Shown here one piece after another: positions 25,463 to 33,554 of a stretch of 64,000 nucleotides of DNA. Source of the DNA: Phil1 sp040767925. GTDB taxonomy: Bacteria; Bacillota; Clostridia; Christensenellales; CAG-138. Below the pieces are notes generated by a model. The model saw only the letters and a list, made by a program, of their open reading frames with translations, was not told where the DNA came from and did not search any database. Each line of letters begins with the position of its first letter. The stretch's first letter is position 1. The stretch is taken from positions 62,001 through 126,000 of the forward strand of contig JAXGNN010000003.1 of assembly GCA_040767925.1 (NCBI GenBank). Direction: 5' to 3'. Made by a program: the position numbers and the translations under genes.

Positions 25463-26158
25463 TCAATCCATGCTTCGCCCGTCCCGGTAGCCGACCAGCA
25501 CATGCGTCGCGTCGCAAAAGGGCTTGTCCTTCGATCTGCCGCAGCGGCAGAGGGCGACGCGGTTGCGCGGCTCGTAAAGCGTGCCGTCGGCGGATTCGAT
25601 GGGGATGCCGCCCTTGACGAATATGCCCGCGCTGACGCCGCGCTCCGGATCCTGCATGATGTCGATGCCGGGCTCGTAGACCGGCTCATGCACGGTTCCA
25701 TCCCGATCGAGCGCCGTCAGCCGACCGGCCGGACATTCGCTCGCGGCCGTGATCGCCTCGGCGCGGTTTTCCGCTGAGGCTGAACCGTCCGCAAGCTCCC
25801 ACGCGGTTCCCTTATCCCTGTGGCAGAAGCGCGCGAAGGCGCAGCGCCCGTCGTCCAACAGGTCGACGCCCGGTCCCCTAAGCCGTTCGGCGCGCTCTCG
25901 GTACGGCCTTCTTGAAGCCGTTTCGTCGCCGCGAAAGCCCTCCACGATATGCGCCCCGTCGCAAAAGGGCGCCGCTTTCGATTTTCCGCAGCGGCACAAC
26001 GCGTAGGTTTCCGCCTGAAGAAGCGGCCTGCCCTCGACGAACACATAGCCCTTGCCTTTGGGAAGTATGATCTTCTCCGAAAGCGGCGCGTTGCCCGAAA
26101 CGACGTACGGGCCGCCCGCCATGATCCTGATCCTGCAGCTTTTCATCTCTCGGCTCAT
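25463..26158 (-). CDS. Double CDGSH iron-sulfur protein with central Fe-S-like domain
   Basis: A 231-residue protein with two CDGSH [2Fe-2S] sites. The first is C55, C57, C66, H70 (CRCGKSKAAPFCDGAH) and the second C204, C206, C215, H219 (CRCGRSKDKPFCDATH). Between them is a Cys-containing region (GRCAFARFCH at about 105 and CPAGRL at about 142) resembling the divergent 4Fe-4S domain found beside CDGSH motifs. Of several in-frame starts, the ATG at 26158 has GAGGA 6 bases before it. It is probably a redox or sensing protein; the partner is unknown. Confidence 0.85.
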   Translation of the reverse strand: MSREMKSCRIRIMAGGPYVVSGNAPLSEKIILPKGKGYVFVEGRPLLQAETYALCRCGKSKAAPFCDGAHIVEGFRGDETASRRPYRERAERLRGPGVDLLDDGRCAFARFCHRDKGTAWELADGSASAENRAEAITAASECPAGRLTALDRDGTVHEPVYEPGIDIMQDPERGVSAGIFVKGGIPIESADGTLYEPRNRVALCRCGRSKDKPFCDATHVLVGYRDGRSMD

Positions 26159-26457
26159 CGGCATTCCTCGTTTTATAAGAAGTACTGTGCGCAAAGCCCG
26201 CGAGGAGGAACCTTTCCGCATCCATCCCATTATACCCGCGTTATTCCGTTATTTCAAACGTTCGCCACAGCAAGCGCATGGATTGGGCGATTCTCGGGGA
26301 GCGGATATGGGAAGCTACACGCGCGAAATCGGGAACCGGCGGCCTTATGCACAGCGCAACGTCTGACACAACAGGCGCCGCCGGACTTATGCGGCAGATC
26401 CCCGCGTAGAAGCATCTGGCTGAGCATGAGGTTAACGTATCTCCCGTTGACCACAAT

Positions 26458-26534
26458 CTGGGTGTAGCGCAGTTTGGCAGCATGCTTGAATGGGGTTCAA
26501 GAGGCCGGAAGTTCGAATCTTCTCATCCAGACCA
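26458..26534 (+). tRNA. tRNA-Pro (GGG), degenerate copy
   Basis: A 77-base cloverleaf with anticodon loop ATGGGGT and encoded CCA. It differs at four bases from the minus-strand copy at 28133-28209. One change puts a C-A mismatch in the D stem (GCGC against GCAT) and another a G-T pair in the acceptor stem. No good promoter is seen upstream. It may be a decaying duplicate, though still foldable. Confidence 0.8.
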
Positions 26535-26560
26535 AATACAAAATAATGCAAAAAGCAGTC

Positions 26561-26609
26561 TTGACATTGAGCCTATTATTCCCTATAATCCAATTATTAG
26601 GATTAATAA
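26561..26609 (+). promoter_or_regulatory. Consensus promoter with operator palindrome
   Basis: A perfect TTGACA (26561-26566), 17-base spacer and TATAAT (26584-26589). A palindrome, TTATTA-GGAT-TAATAA (26594-26609), covers the expected start of transcription. It is probably the self-regulation site of the HTH gene that follows. Confidence 0.8.
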
Positions 26610-26620
26610 GGAGCATTAGT

Positions 26621-27073
26621 ATGGCAGAGAAATATTATACGGTCGAGCAGATTTCAGGGATGCTTAAAATCCATCCTAAAACGATCCAGCGTTATATCAG
26701 GGAGGGAAAACTTCGCGCTAATAAAGTAGGCAAAAGCTGGCGCATTACCGGTCACGATTTAAGCGTTTTTATTGAAACCGAAAAAAGCGCCTATATATTG
26801 GATGGCCAGAATAAAATCCTTCCAATTGAAGACAGAATCAAGGTGTCGGCAGTCGTAGATATGAGTGTCTACAATAAGGACGATGCAATCCATATCATCG
26901 ATATGCTGACAGGAGCGCTAAATTCAAAGCCGCCGGAATATGGGAGCTCATCCATGCACACGCAGTATATCATCGAGGAAAATAAAATCCGCATAACCTT
27001 GTGGGGCGGGATACGCTTTATGGAAGCAATGATGGGTTCTATATCCACATTGACGGAACAAATAGAAGGATAG
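26621..27073 (+). CDS. Excisionase-type helix-turn-helix protein
   Basis: A 150-residue protein. Residues 1-50 are a MerR/excisionase-type HTH_17 domain (YYTVEQISGMLKIHPKTIQR, then KVGKSWRITGHDL). The rest is a family-specific domain, perhaps for ligand binding or dimerisation. AAGGAG lies 7 bases before the ATG. The ORF reads open back into the tRNA, but the promoter and operator place the start here. Base composition is clearly more AT-rich than the surrounding genome. It is followed after 11 bases by the hydrolase gene, so the two form an operon. Confidence 0.82.
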   Translation: MAEKYYTVEQISGMLKIHPKTIQRYIREGKLRANKVGKSWRITGHDLSVFIETEKSAYILDGQNKILPIEDRIKVSAVVDMSVYNKDDAIHIIDMLTGALNSKPPEYGSSSMHTQYIIEENKIRITLWGGIRFMEAMMGSISTLTEQIEG

Positions 27074-27084
27074 GGGAGATGAAG

Positions 27085-27930
27085 ATGATGACGAACGTAT
27101 TCAAAACCGAGGGAAGCAGGGACAAAATTCGTTCCCGATACAATCAAATTCTTAACGCTTTCCCTTTCAAACAGCTATACGTTGCAACGACATTCGGCAG
27201 GACATTTATTCTTGAATCCGGTGTTCCAGAAAATCCTGCGTTAATCCTGTTGCACGGATCATGCAGCAACAGCGCTTTTTGGTTCGGGGAGATTTCTATG
27301 TTGTCCAATATGTTTCATGTATTGGCCGTAGATATCATTGGAGAAGCTGGAAACAGTGATGAAAACAGACTTGATATAAACCAGGATGGCTATGCGGACT
27401 GGCTAAAGGAAGTGCTTAATGCATGTTCCATCGAAAAGGCAATTGTCATGGGAAATTCGCTTGGCAGTTGGATGGCGCTGAAATTTGCAATTAAATATCC
27501 GGATTGCGCATCAAAGCTCATTTTAATCGCTCCATCGGGTTTGTCGGAGCCGAATGCGGATATCTTGGCAAAAGCAAAAAATGCCTTGCTTCAGGACGAG
27601 ACCACAACGATGGTTTCTCCCTCCGTTGCCTTGGGAATTGAACTGCCAAAAGAGGTTGAAGAGTTCATCAATCTGATTTTTGGGGGATATAACCCGATTA
27701 CAGAACCATTGCCTGTTTTTCAGGACGAACAGCTTATGAAGCTCATGATGCCGATCATATTTGTTGCGGGTAAGGACGACGTTATGGTTGATGCCGTCAC
27801 AGCCGCACAAAGACTGAGCAAACTTATCCCGAATGCCGAAATACATTTGCTGGAGAATACCGGGCACATAGTACCAAACGCTTTGGAATATGTTCTGCCA
27901 TTTCTTGCAAAGTCTGAGGTGGCGGTTTGA
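27085..27930 (+). CDS. Alpha/beta hydrolase
   Basis: A 281-residue alpha/beta-fold hydrolase. The oxyanion loop is LILLHGSCSNSAFWF (about 52-66), the nucleophile elbow GNSLGS (about 127-132), the acid in GKDDVMV (about 226) and the catalytic His in ENTGHIVPN (about 257). GGGGAG lies 6 bases before the ATG at 27085; the ATG at 27079 is too close to that site. It belongs to the low-GC island and is cotranscribed with the HTH regulator. The substrate is unknown. Confidence 0.88.
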   Translation: MMTNVFKTEGSRDKIRSRYNQILNAFPFKQLYVATTFGRTFILESGVPENPALILLHGSCSNSAFWFGEISMLSNMFHVLAVDIIGEAGNSDENRLDINQDGYADWLKEVLNACSIEKAIVMGNSLGSWMALKFAIKYPDCASKLILIAPSGLSEPNADILAKAKNALLQDETTTMVSPSVALGIELPKEVEEFINLIFGGYNPITEPLPVFQDEQLMKLMMPIIFVAGKDDVMVDAVTAAQRLSKLIPNAEIHLLENTGHIVPNALEYVLPFLAKSEVAV

Positions 27931-27932
27931 TG

Positions 27933-27965
27933 GCAGCAAAACCATTCACCGGATGGTTTTGCTGC
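27933..27965 (+). terminator. Terminator after the hydrolase
   Basis: GCAGCAAAACCAT pairs perfectly (13 bp) with ATGGTTTTGCTGC around TCACCGG. No T tract follows, but the stem starts 2 bases after the stop codon. Confidence 0.6.
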
Positions 27966-28090
27966 GGCGCTTGAAGGCGCCCGGGGGGTAGATTGGCTTT
28001 GCGGCGGCGACGCGACCTGGACCGCACCGGCCGCCCACCCTTTGAACCCCAATGGGGCAGAATGACCGGAGGCCAAGCCTTACATGTAAC

Positions 28091-28135
28091 CCAATACATA
28101 AGGGCATACCCAAAGGGTATGCCCTTATGTATTGG
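28091..28135. repeat. Perfect 21-bp hairpin that includes the CCA end of tRNA-Pro
   Basis: Arms 28091-28111 and 28115-28135 are exact reverse complements around AAA. The last three bases of the right arm are the CCA end of the minus-strand tRNA. The tRNA transcript would thus run straight into this hairpin. No T tract follows on that strand, so it may be a processing or termination structure, or the end of an element. Confidence 0.85.
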
Positions 28136-28209
28136 TCTGGGTGAGAAGATTCGAACTTCCGGCCTCTTGAACCCCATTCAAGCACGCTACCAAACTGCGC
28201 CACACCCAG
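28133..28209 (-). tRNA. tRNA-Pro (GGG)
   Basis: A 77-base cloverleaf with acceptor arms CTGGGTG/CACCCAG, fully paired stems, anticodon loop ATGGGGT and encoded CCA. A strong promoter precedes it. This is the intact copy; a degenerate one lies inverted at 26458-26534. Confidence 0.95.
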
Positions 28210-28226
28210 ATTTTTGAACCTTGACT

Positions 28227-28255
28227 ATCTTAGCATCTGCGTGTATCTTTGTCAA
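28227..28255 (-). promoter_or_regulatory. Promoter of tRNA-Pro (GGG)
   Basis: On the minus strand, TTGACA (28255-28250), a 17-base spacer and TAAGAT (28232-28227), 18 bases before the tRNA. Confidence 0.78.
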
Positions 28256-28258
28256 GCG

Positions 28259-28831
28259 TTAAGCTCCCGCGAGGTGCTCCAGCAAAATCTTGATCCCGAT
28301 GCCGATCAGGATCGCCCCGCCGATGATGCCGGCGCTTTTTTTAAAGAGCGCGCCGACCTTATTGCCCAAAACCACGCCGAGCGCGGAAATGACGAAAGTA
28401 ATGACGCCGATCGCGCACGATGAAAACCAGATGTCCTCGTCCGTCAAAGCGAAGGTGATGCCCACAGCGAGCGCGTCGATGCTAGTGGCGACAGCCATGA
28501 CGAAGAGCGTCTTCGTCGTATAGGGATCCTGCGGCTCTTTGGGTGCGCTTTCGGCGCCGCCTTCCTTAACGGTTTCAAGGATCATCTTCGCGCCGATGAA
28601 GCCGAGCAGTGCGAAGGCGATCCAGTGGTCGACGTTATAGATGAAATTGTAAACGCTTCTTCCGAGAAAAAAGCCGATCACCGGCATCAGGAACTGAAAG
28701 AAACCGAAAAATGCCGCCAGCTTCAGCGTGTTTTTTGCGCAGTGGCCGGCGCACATCCCGCTTGAAACGGCGACGGCGAACGCGTCCATGGAAAGAGCGA
28801 GCGCGATGAGCAGCAGCGAGAGTATGTCCAT
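28259..28831 (-). CDS. mntP: MntP-type manganese efflux pump
   Basis: A 190-residue membrane protein of six helices with two repeats of the family motif: LALSMDAFAVAVSSG (about 8-22) and VATSIDALAVGITFA (about 108-122). The conserved Asp residues in each repeat bind Mn2+. GGAGG lies 5 bases before the ATG at 28831; 13 extra upstream codons are not used. A promoter (TTGACT-17-CACAAT) and a short leader with a GAGAAGG/CCTTCTC hairpin lie upstream. The leader is too short and lacks features for a yybP-ykoY manganese riboswitch. Confidence 0.9.
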   Translation of the reverse strand: MDILSLLLIALALSMDAFAVAVSSGMCAGHCAKNTLKLAAFFGFFQFLMPVIGFFLGRSVYNFIYNVDHWIAFALLGFIGAKMILETVKEGGAESAPKEPQDPYTTKTLFVMAVATSIDALAVGITFALTDEDIWFSSCAIGVITFVISALGVVLGNKVGALFKKSAGIIGGAILIGIGIKILLEHLAGA

Positions 28832-29068
28832 CCATTCCTCCGGGTGCAGGGGTGGAGAAGGAAACCGCAAGCGGACCTTCTCTATTTTCTTCGCATCTTA
28901 GATATTGTGCTATACGGAGCAAAAGAAGTCAACCGCAAATGCTAAAGGGGGCGGAGGAACCGCCTGATATCTTCTATCTTTACGGTTGGAGCTATGCATA
29001 TTATAATAGCTAACTAAGAAATCCGGCGTTATGAGGGCCATATTTCGTCCGAAACGAGGTAGAGGATC

Positions 29069-30676
29069 TTGATAGAGCATTGCAAACGGATTTTCCGTCA
29101 GCTTTCAAAAGGTGTTTTTATAGACGAAGATTTTAAAAACAGCGAGGAGTTCGGAAGGAAATATATCTTTATCAGCCTGCAGCGCGGAAGGCTGCTCAAG
29201 TGGATCACGTTTTTCGTCTGTTTCTTCAGCCTTTATCTCGACCTGATTCTGAACAGGGACGGCACGATCGATATCCTATACCGCAAAACCCTTGTATCCG
29301 CGCACGTCGCGGCGCTGGTATTATCGCTTATCTACATCGCGGCTTACAGCATGCTGAAACGGTCGGAACGCTATCGATTCTCCCGGTTAAGCAAGGCGGT
29401 TATCCTCTCCGACATGTTTCTCTCGCTGCTGATAGGCGCTGTATTGTCCTTCAACAGTCAAAGATACACCGGCAACATCGACGCCTATATGATGGTGGTA
29501 CTTGCCGTGGCGCTGGTCATACCGATGTATCCCAAATGGGTGCTGGGAATATACGGTTTCGTCCATATTTCTTTTATCGCCGCCCTTTCGTTATGTTATG
29601 AGAACACCGACGTCGTGATTAAGCAGTTCAATTCCACAACCATGGTGCTGATAGCGCTCGTGCTGTTCAGCGTATTGTACAAGTATCATATCAATCACTT
29701 TATCAGTGAAGAGAGGCTCAGGGAAGATAAGGAGGCCTTCCTCAAGCTGTTTGAAATAAATCCTTTTCCGCTCATGATATCCAACTTTCAGGATGGCTCA
29801 ATTCGATATGCAAACCGGAAAGCGATGATGTTCTACGACATGCAGCAGGAGCGACGACTGGCGGCGCTGAACCATAAAGATCTCTATAGGAACGCAGCCG
29901 AGATACCCGTCATCTACGATCTTCTGAAAGCGAACGGTACGCTGGACAATTACGTCGTTGAGCAAAAAACGCTATCGGGAAAGGTCAGGCGTCCCATCGT
30001 AAATTACAGGCTGATCGATTATTTCGGGGAGAAGTCGATCTTAATAGGAGTTGCGGACATCGCCGAAATCAAGCGAATGGAGCGAGAGTTGTCGATCAAC
30101 GCGTCCGTGGACAGCCTGACCGGCGTTTTCAACAGAAGGGTGGGAATGGACCTGATCCGAAACAGGTACGAGGCCGCCAGGCGGGAGGGCGGGGGATTTA
30201 ACCTCTGCTTTATCGACATCGACAATCTGAAAATGGTGAACGACCAATACGGGCATCTGGAAGGGGATTCCTTCATCGTTGACGTTTGCAGGATCATCAA
30301 AGAGGAGCTCAACCCCGACGATCTGATTCTCCGTTACGGCGGGGATGAATTCATGATCCTGTTCAGCGACGACGACGAGCAGGAGATCGATCGGGCTTAT
30401 CATCGGCTTGCGGCAAGGTTCAAGGCTGTGAATGGAAGCGGCTATAAACCTTACCCTATAAACGCCAGCATGGGTATGTTCTCCTACAAGCCCGAAATGG
30501 ACCTCGACCTGGAGCAGATCATTGAGATCGTCGATAAGAAGATGTACACGAACAAGCTGGCGGGGAAAGTAAAAGGAGAGCGTTCCTTTACAGATGATGT
30601 GGAATCGAAAGGCCGCGCATTTCAAGCGCGGCCAGGGGAGAGGGGGCCGCTTTCAAAGCGGCAATCAAAGTTTTAG
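29069..30676 (+). CDS. Membrane diguanylate cyclase with PAS and GGDEF domains
   Basis: A 535-residue protein starting at TTG after GAGGTAGAGGA. About six membrane helices lie at residues 43-190, a PAS-like sensor at about 220-335 and a GGDEF domain at about 345-505 with the intact RYGGDEF motif. It should make cyclic di-GMP in response to a signal. The inhibitory I-site (RxxD upstream of GGDEF) is not kept: the Arg position is Asn in LNPDD. The last 20 residues are encoded by two GC-rich hairpins and look like read-through beyond an earlier C-terminus. Confidence 0.9.
   Translation: MIEHCKRIFRQLSKGVFIDEDFKNSEEFGRKYIFISLQRGRLLKWITFFVCFFSLYLDLILNRDGTIDILYRKTLVSAHVAALVLSLIYIAAYSMLKRSERYRFSRLSKAVILSDMFLSLLIGAVLSFNSQRYTGNIDAYMMVVLAVALVIPMYPKWVLGIYGFVHISFIAALSLCYENTDVVIKQFNSTTMVLIALVLFSVLYKYHINHFISEERLREDKEAFLKLFEINPFPLMISNFQDGSIRYANRKAMMFYDMQQERRLAALNHKDLYRNAAEIPVIYDLLKANGTLDNYVVEQKTLSGKVRRPIVNYRLIDYFGEKSILIGVADIAEIKRMERELSINASVDSLTGVFNRRVGMDLIRNRYEAARREGGGFNLCFIDIDNLKMVNDQYGHLEGDSFIVDVCRIIKEELNPDDLILRYGGDEFMILFSDDDEQEIDRAYHRLAARFKAVNGSGYKPYPINASMGMFSYKPEMDLDLEQIIEIVDKKMYTNKLAGKVKGERSFTDDVESKGRAFQARPGERGPLSKRQSKF
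30611..30662. terminator. Two hairpins at the end of the GGDEF gene
   Basis: GGCCGCGC/GCGCGGCC (30611-30633) and GCCGCTTT/AAAGCGGC (30646-30662) lie within the last codons of the GGDEF gene and just downstream of the convergent phosphotransferase gene (stop at 30665). They could terminate transcription from both sides. Confidence 0.55.
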
Positions 30677-31612
30677 TCTGCGTTCACATAAGTTACGCCA
30701 GTTCATCAGCCATCTGTGCTGGTTTTCCAGATTGTTGATCGAGTAACCTTGACAACTGGTGATCGTCGCCTGAATGTCATAATGCCTGATGGCGATAAAA
30801 TCATAGACAGATTTTCTATCATAATCGCTTATTGTCATGCTGCGTGTTTTTTCATAGCTCGATAAAAATCGGTCGAGCTTTCGCGTCGTTTTATCGAAAT
30901 CCTCTGGCTGAAAACTGAAGTAATCCGTGTCATCGCTCATAATCGCAATATCGATTGTCGGATGCGAACAGCATGCCGCGTCAAAATCGAACAACCAGTA
31001 TAATCCGTTATCATCTTTTAGCATATTTCCACAGTGAAGGTCGCCGTGGCAGAATCCCTTTATCGATAAATCAAATCTATTCCAGAGCTCATTTGCGTAA
31101 GCTTTCAGATCCGACAGTTTGCTTTCGGGAAACTTGATGTTCTGCAATATGGTTAAATAGCGGTCGATATAATATTCTCTTCCGCGCTTGGCAATTTCGC
31201 CTTTGTATTGAGCCATTAAACTATGCAATATCCCCGTTTGCTCCGCAATCTCCTGCAAATCGGTCTCCGGTGTGGGTTCTTCACCACTTATGCGCTTATA
31301 GAGAATTGCAATGGAGTTTCCGTTAGGCGTGCCTATTTGGATGTAAGGCTCTCTGGCAATTGTGTCGATGATATGGGTAACCGGATATTTTCGTTCTGTT
31401 AGATACTTAATTATGCTGATCGAGTTCAGGGCATATTCCGAATGAAAGGAACGATAGATTTTGAGAATATATGCTCCTCTAGCGCAGTCTATATGATAGA
31501 CATAACCGATCCAATCGCGCAGCTTGCGTATCTTTGTAACATCGATGGGATAAACTGCATTCAGTACGGATACAAGGTTTTTATCATCTTCAAATGACGT
31601 TATTCGTTGCAT
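30665..31612 (-). CDS. APH-family phosphotransferase
   Basis: A 315-residue protein of the aminoglycoside phosphotransferase/choline kinase fold. The catalytic loop is GFCHGDLHCGNML (about 205-217) and the metal-binding loop WLFDFDAA (about 225-232). The N-terminal lobe has YILKIYR as the ATP-lysine strand. GGAGG lies 5 bases before the ATG at 31612, so 17 extra upstream codons are excluded. The substrate is unknown; resistance to a drug should not be assumed. The lipoprotein gene ends 35 bases before its start, on the same strand. Confidence 0.88.
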   Translation of the reverse strand: MQRITSFEDDKNLVSVLNAVYPIDVTKIRKLRDWIGYVYHIDCARGAYILKIYRSFHSEYALNSISIIKYLTERKYPVTHIIDTIAREPYIQIGTPNGNSIAILYKRISGEEPTPETDLQEIAEQTGILHSLMAQYKGEIAKRGREYYIDRYLTILQNIKFPESKLSDLKAYANELWNRFDLSIKGFCHGDLHCGNMLKDDNGLYWLFDFDAACCSHPTIDIAIMSDDTDYFSFQPEDFDKTTRKLDRFLSSYEKTRSMTISDYDRKSVYDFIAIRHYDIQATITSCQGYSINNLENQHRWLMNWRNLCERRLKL

Positions 31613-31646
31613 TACTTCCTCCGAAATGGCGGTGGCTACAAATCCT

Positions 31647-32027
31647 TCAATTATCGGAGGCAAAACCTGAGAACCATTCGTCCAGCCTGCGACCCTTTAT
31701 ATTTTGCTGCCCGGTTGTTTCGCTCTCCATCGTACAAAAACCCTGTGTGCCTCCCCAAACCCGCATTGTCGTGCCATCCTGAAAGGCAACATCCGCCCGA
31801 TATGGATGCGTGGTTCCCGCGTCGTTGGTGTACAGCCTCGCCCGGTTATATGCTTTTACAAACGATTGTACCTGCTCACCGGTACACAAATAAAAATCGC
31901 CGTCAGCTTTGCCGGTTTCAAATACCGTTATGGATTGCACGTCGTCCAATGATATTTTACCGACACTCGCGCATCCCGCCAAGACAAGCATGACGAGCAA
32001 AAAGATAGAAAAACACAGCTTTTTCAC
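31647..32027 (-). CDS. Small lipoprotein
   Basis: A 126-residue protein with a lipoprotein signal: MKKLCFSIFLLVMLVLAGC, Cys19 being the lipid-bearing residue. The mature part of about 107 residues is a small beta-rich domain (HPYRADVAFQDGTTMRVWGG) like those of secreted DUFs in Clostridia. It lies just upstream of the phosphotransferase gene on the same strand. Function is unknown. Confidence 0.78.
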   Translation of the reverse strand: MKKLCFSIFLLVMLVLAGCASVGKISLDDVQSITVFETGKADGDFYLCTGEQVQSFVKAYNRARLYTNDAGTTHPYRADVAFQDGTTMRVWGGTQGFCTMESETTGQQNIKGRRLDEWFSGFASDN

Positions 32028-32102
32028 GGCTTTCCCTTCAACGTCATTATATCACAAATTCACAAGCTTTTTTATTGCGGGTAGATCGGCTCTTTTATTG
32101 GC

Positions 32103-33260
32103 TCAATCCTCCAGTTCCTTTCTCATGACTATTCTGCCGTCCTGTTTTGTGATCGCGGTAAATCCCAATTTTTCGTATAGGCGAGTGGGTCCAGTGTAGT
32201 CCCACTCGTTCCGTTTGCCGCATCCATGCCCATGGGGAAAGCCCTCGACCGCGACATATCCTTCGGCTTTGGCATCGGTCACGACCCGGCTTAACAGAGC
32301 GATGGCCACGCCCCTCCCGCGATGCTCCGGGGCGATCTCGAAGCAGACCACTGCTTTTTCCCGCTTTTCGGCGGGGGTGTACAGTCGAGACCCATCCGCG
32401 GATTCGATGGGAAAGTTCGCCTTGGCGTTCGCGTTGCACCAACCGATTGACACGCCGTCAACGTATGCCAAATATCCCCGCAAAGCGCGCGGCGCGATTT
32501 GCCGCACAACGATTTCGCGAAGCGCGCGCATAAAGTTTTCCTGTCCCCCGCCATATGCCTCCACCCGGTCCCATAATTGAGTCTTTACCTCCTCCTTTGT
32601 CATTTGGAAATTGGTGCAGTAACACCCTCCCCACGGAGGATTGTCGGTAAATGCGCGGTTGTTAAAGAAGTCGAAGTAATCCGCCGTAAGCTCCGGTGAA
32701 AGCGGTTTTATTGTAATTGCCAAATTCGTTCTTGCTCCCGTGCGTTCCCCGTCGGAAACGGCCTCCTCGCGCCCATAACGCAGCAAATGATAAATTTCGT
32801 ACTCCGTCTCCAAAGCATCATAGTCACCGACGGGGTTATCCGGCGTACACCCCGGCAAGTGATATTTAATCCCGTTTTCGCAATTGACGCGCAGGCGGTC
32901 GATCAATGCCTGCTTCCCGAATTCCCGCGCATAGCGGATGAAAGCCTTGTTCCTCTTGTTATTAAGCGGACCCCAATCTTTAAAGCAGGGATAATCGGGA
33001 CAGGCATAACAACCGTCAATCCTCTTTTTACGAGCGCATTGTTTCACGAAGCAATCATCGTTTTCCTTCCCGCATGGATAATCGGAGCAGGCGAAACATC
33101 CGTCCACACCTTTTCTTTCGGCGCATTGTATGACGCAGCGGTTATCCGCTTTTTTATTATATTCGGCCAAGCAGCCGGGACAATCGTCATGGCCCTCAAA
33201 ACCGCACAAGACGCAAGCCATCCCGCAATAGGCGATTCCTCTTTTTTCCTTAAACTCCAT
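32103..33260 (-). CDS. DUF3795-GNAT fusion protein
   Basis: A 385-residue protein. Residues 1-110 are a DUF3795-type Cys-rich domain with repeated clusters (YCGMACVLCGFEGHDDCPGC; CFACSDYPC; CYACPDYPC), probably zinc or Fe-S binding. Residues about 180-385 are a GNAT acetyltransferase: VVCFEIAPEHRGRGVAIALL is the acetyl-CoA loop, and TRLYEKLGFTAI the C-terminal motif. Both domains exist separately in Clostridia. The substrate is unknown. Confidence 0.87.
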   Translation of the reverse strand: MEFKEKRGIAYCGMACVLCGFEGHDDCPGCLAEYNKKADNRCVIQCAERKGVDGCFACSDYPCGKENDDCFVKQCARKKRIDGCYACPDYPCFKDWGPLNNKRNKAFIRYAREFGKQALIDRLRVNCENGIKYHLPGCTPDNPVGDYDALETEYEIYHLLRYGREEAVSDGERTGARTNLAITIKPLSPELTADYFDFFNNRAFTDNPPWGGCYCTNFQMTKEEVKTQLWDRVEAYGGGQENFMRALREIVVRQIAPRALRGYLAYVDGVSIGWCNANAKANFPIESADGSRLYTPAEKREKAVVCFEIAPEHRGRGVAIALLSRVVTDAKAEGYVAVEGFPHGHGCGKRNEWDYTGPTRLYEKLGFTAITKQDGRIVMRKELED

Positions 33261-33554
33261 GTTTGAATATCTCCTTTTTTGTCGTTATGACCATTCGGAA
33301 ATTGTAAAAACATTCAGCGAATATTACATACAGATATGACCGTGATCGACGAGCCTGATTTCGGCTTTCTTCAGCGCACTGTTCGCGCCACCTGTGAAGC
33401 CAGTCGAGCTGTTTGTCGAGGAATGAGGCGTCAACCCTCGTTCGGTTTTTCATCTGCAAAAACGGAACGCGTTTTCACGTTCATATGACGGAGGGGCGGG
33501 GAAGAGCGGGACTTCGCGTCAGATAAAACGTTGGTTAGTCTCGCTTAAAGTTTA
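33261..33554. other. Intergenic stretch with no supported gene
   Basis: About 290 bases without a convincing gene. A minus-strand ORF of 69 codons (33250-33459) has no ribosome binding site and no family I recognise; it could be a remnant. A LexA-box-like GAAC-GCGT-TTTC at 33465-33476 has no partner gene in a sensible position. Confidence 0.5.

Noticed and set aside
27993..28217. Plus-strand ORF of 74 codons over the tRNA-Pro and its hairpin
   Set aside because: It reads antisense through a tRNA gene and has no ribosome binding site.
28832..28960. Possible yybP-ykoY manganese riboswitch before mntP
   Set aside because: The leader is only about 75 bases and has one simple hairpin; the conserved loops of the riboswitch are not seen.
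33250..33459. Minus-strand ORF of 69 codons upstream of the DUF3795-GNAT gene
   Set aside because: No ribosome binding site, overlap with the next start and no recognisable family; kept only as a note on the intergenic stretch.
33465..33476. GAAC-GCGT-TTTC as a third LexA box
   Set aside because: One mismatch in the core, no promoter beside it and no SOS-type gene downstream.
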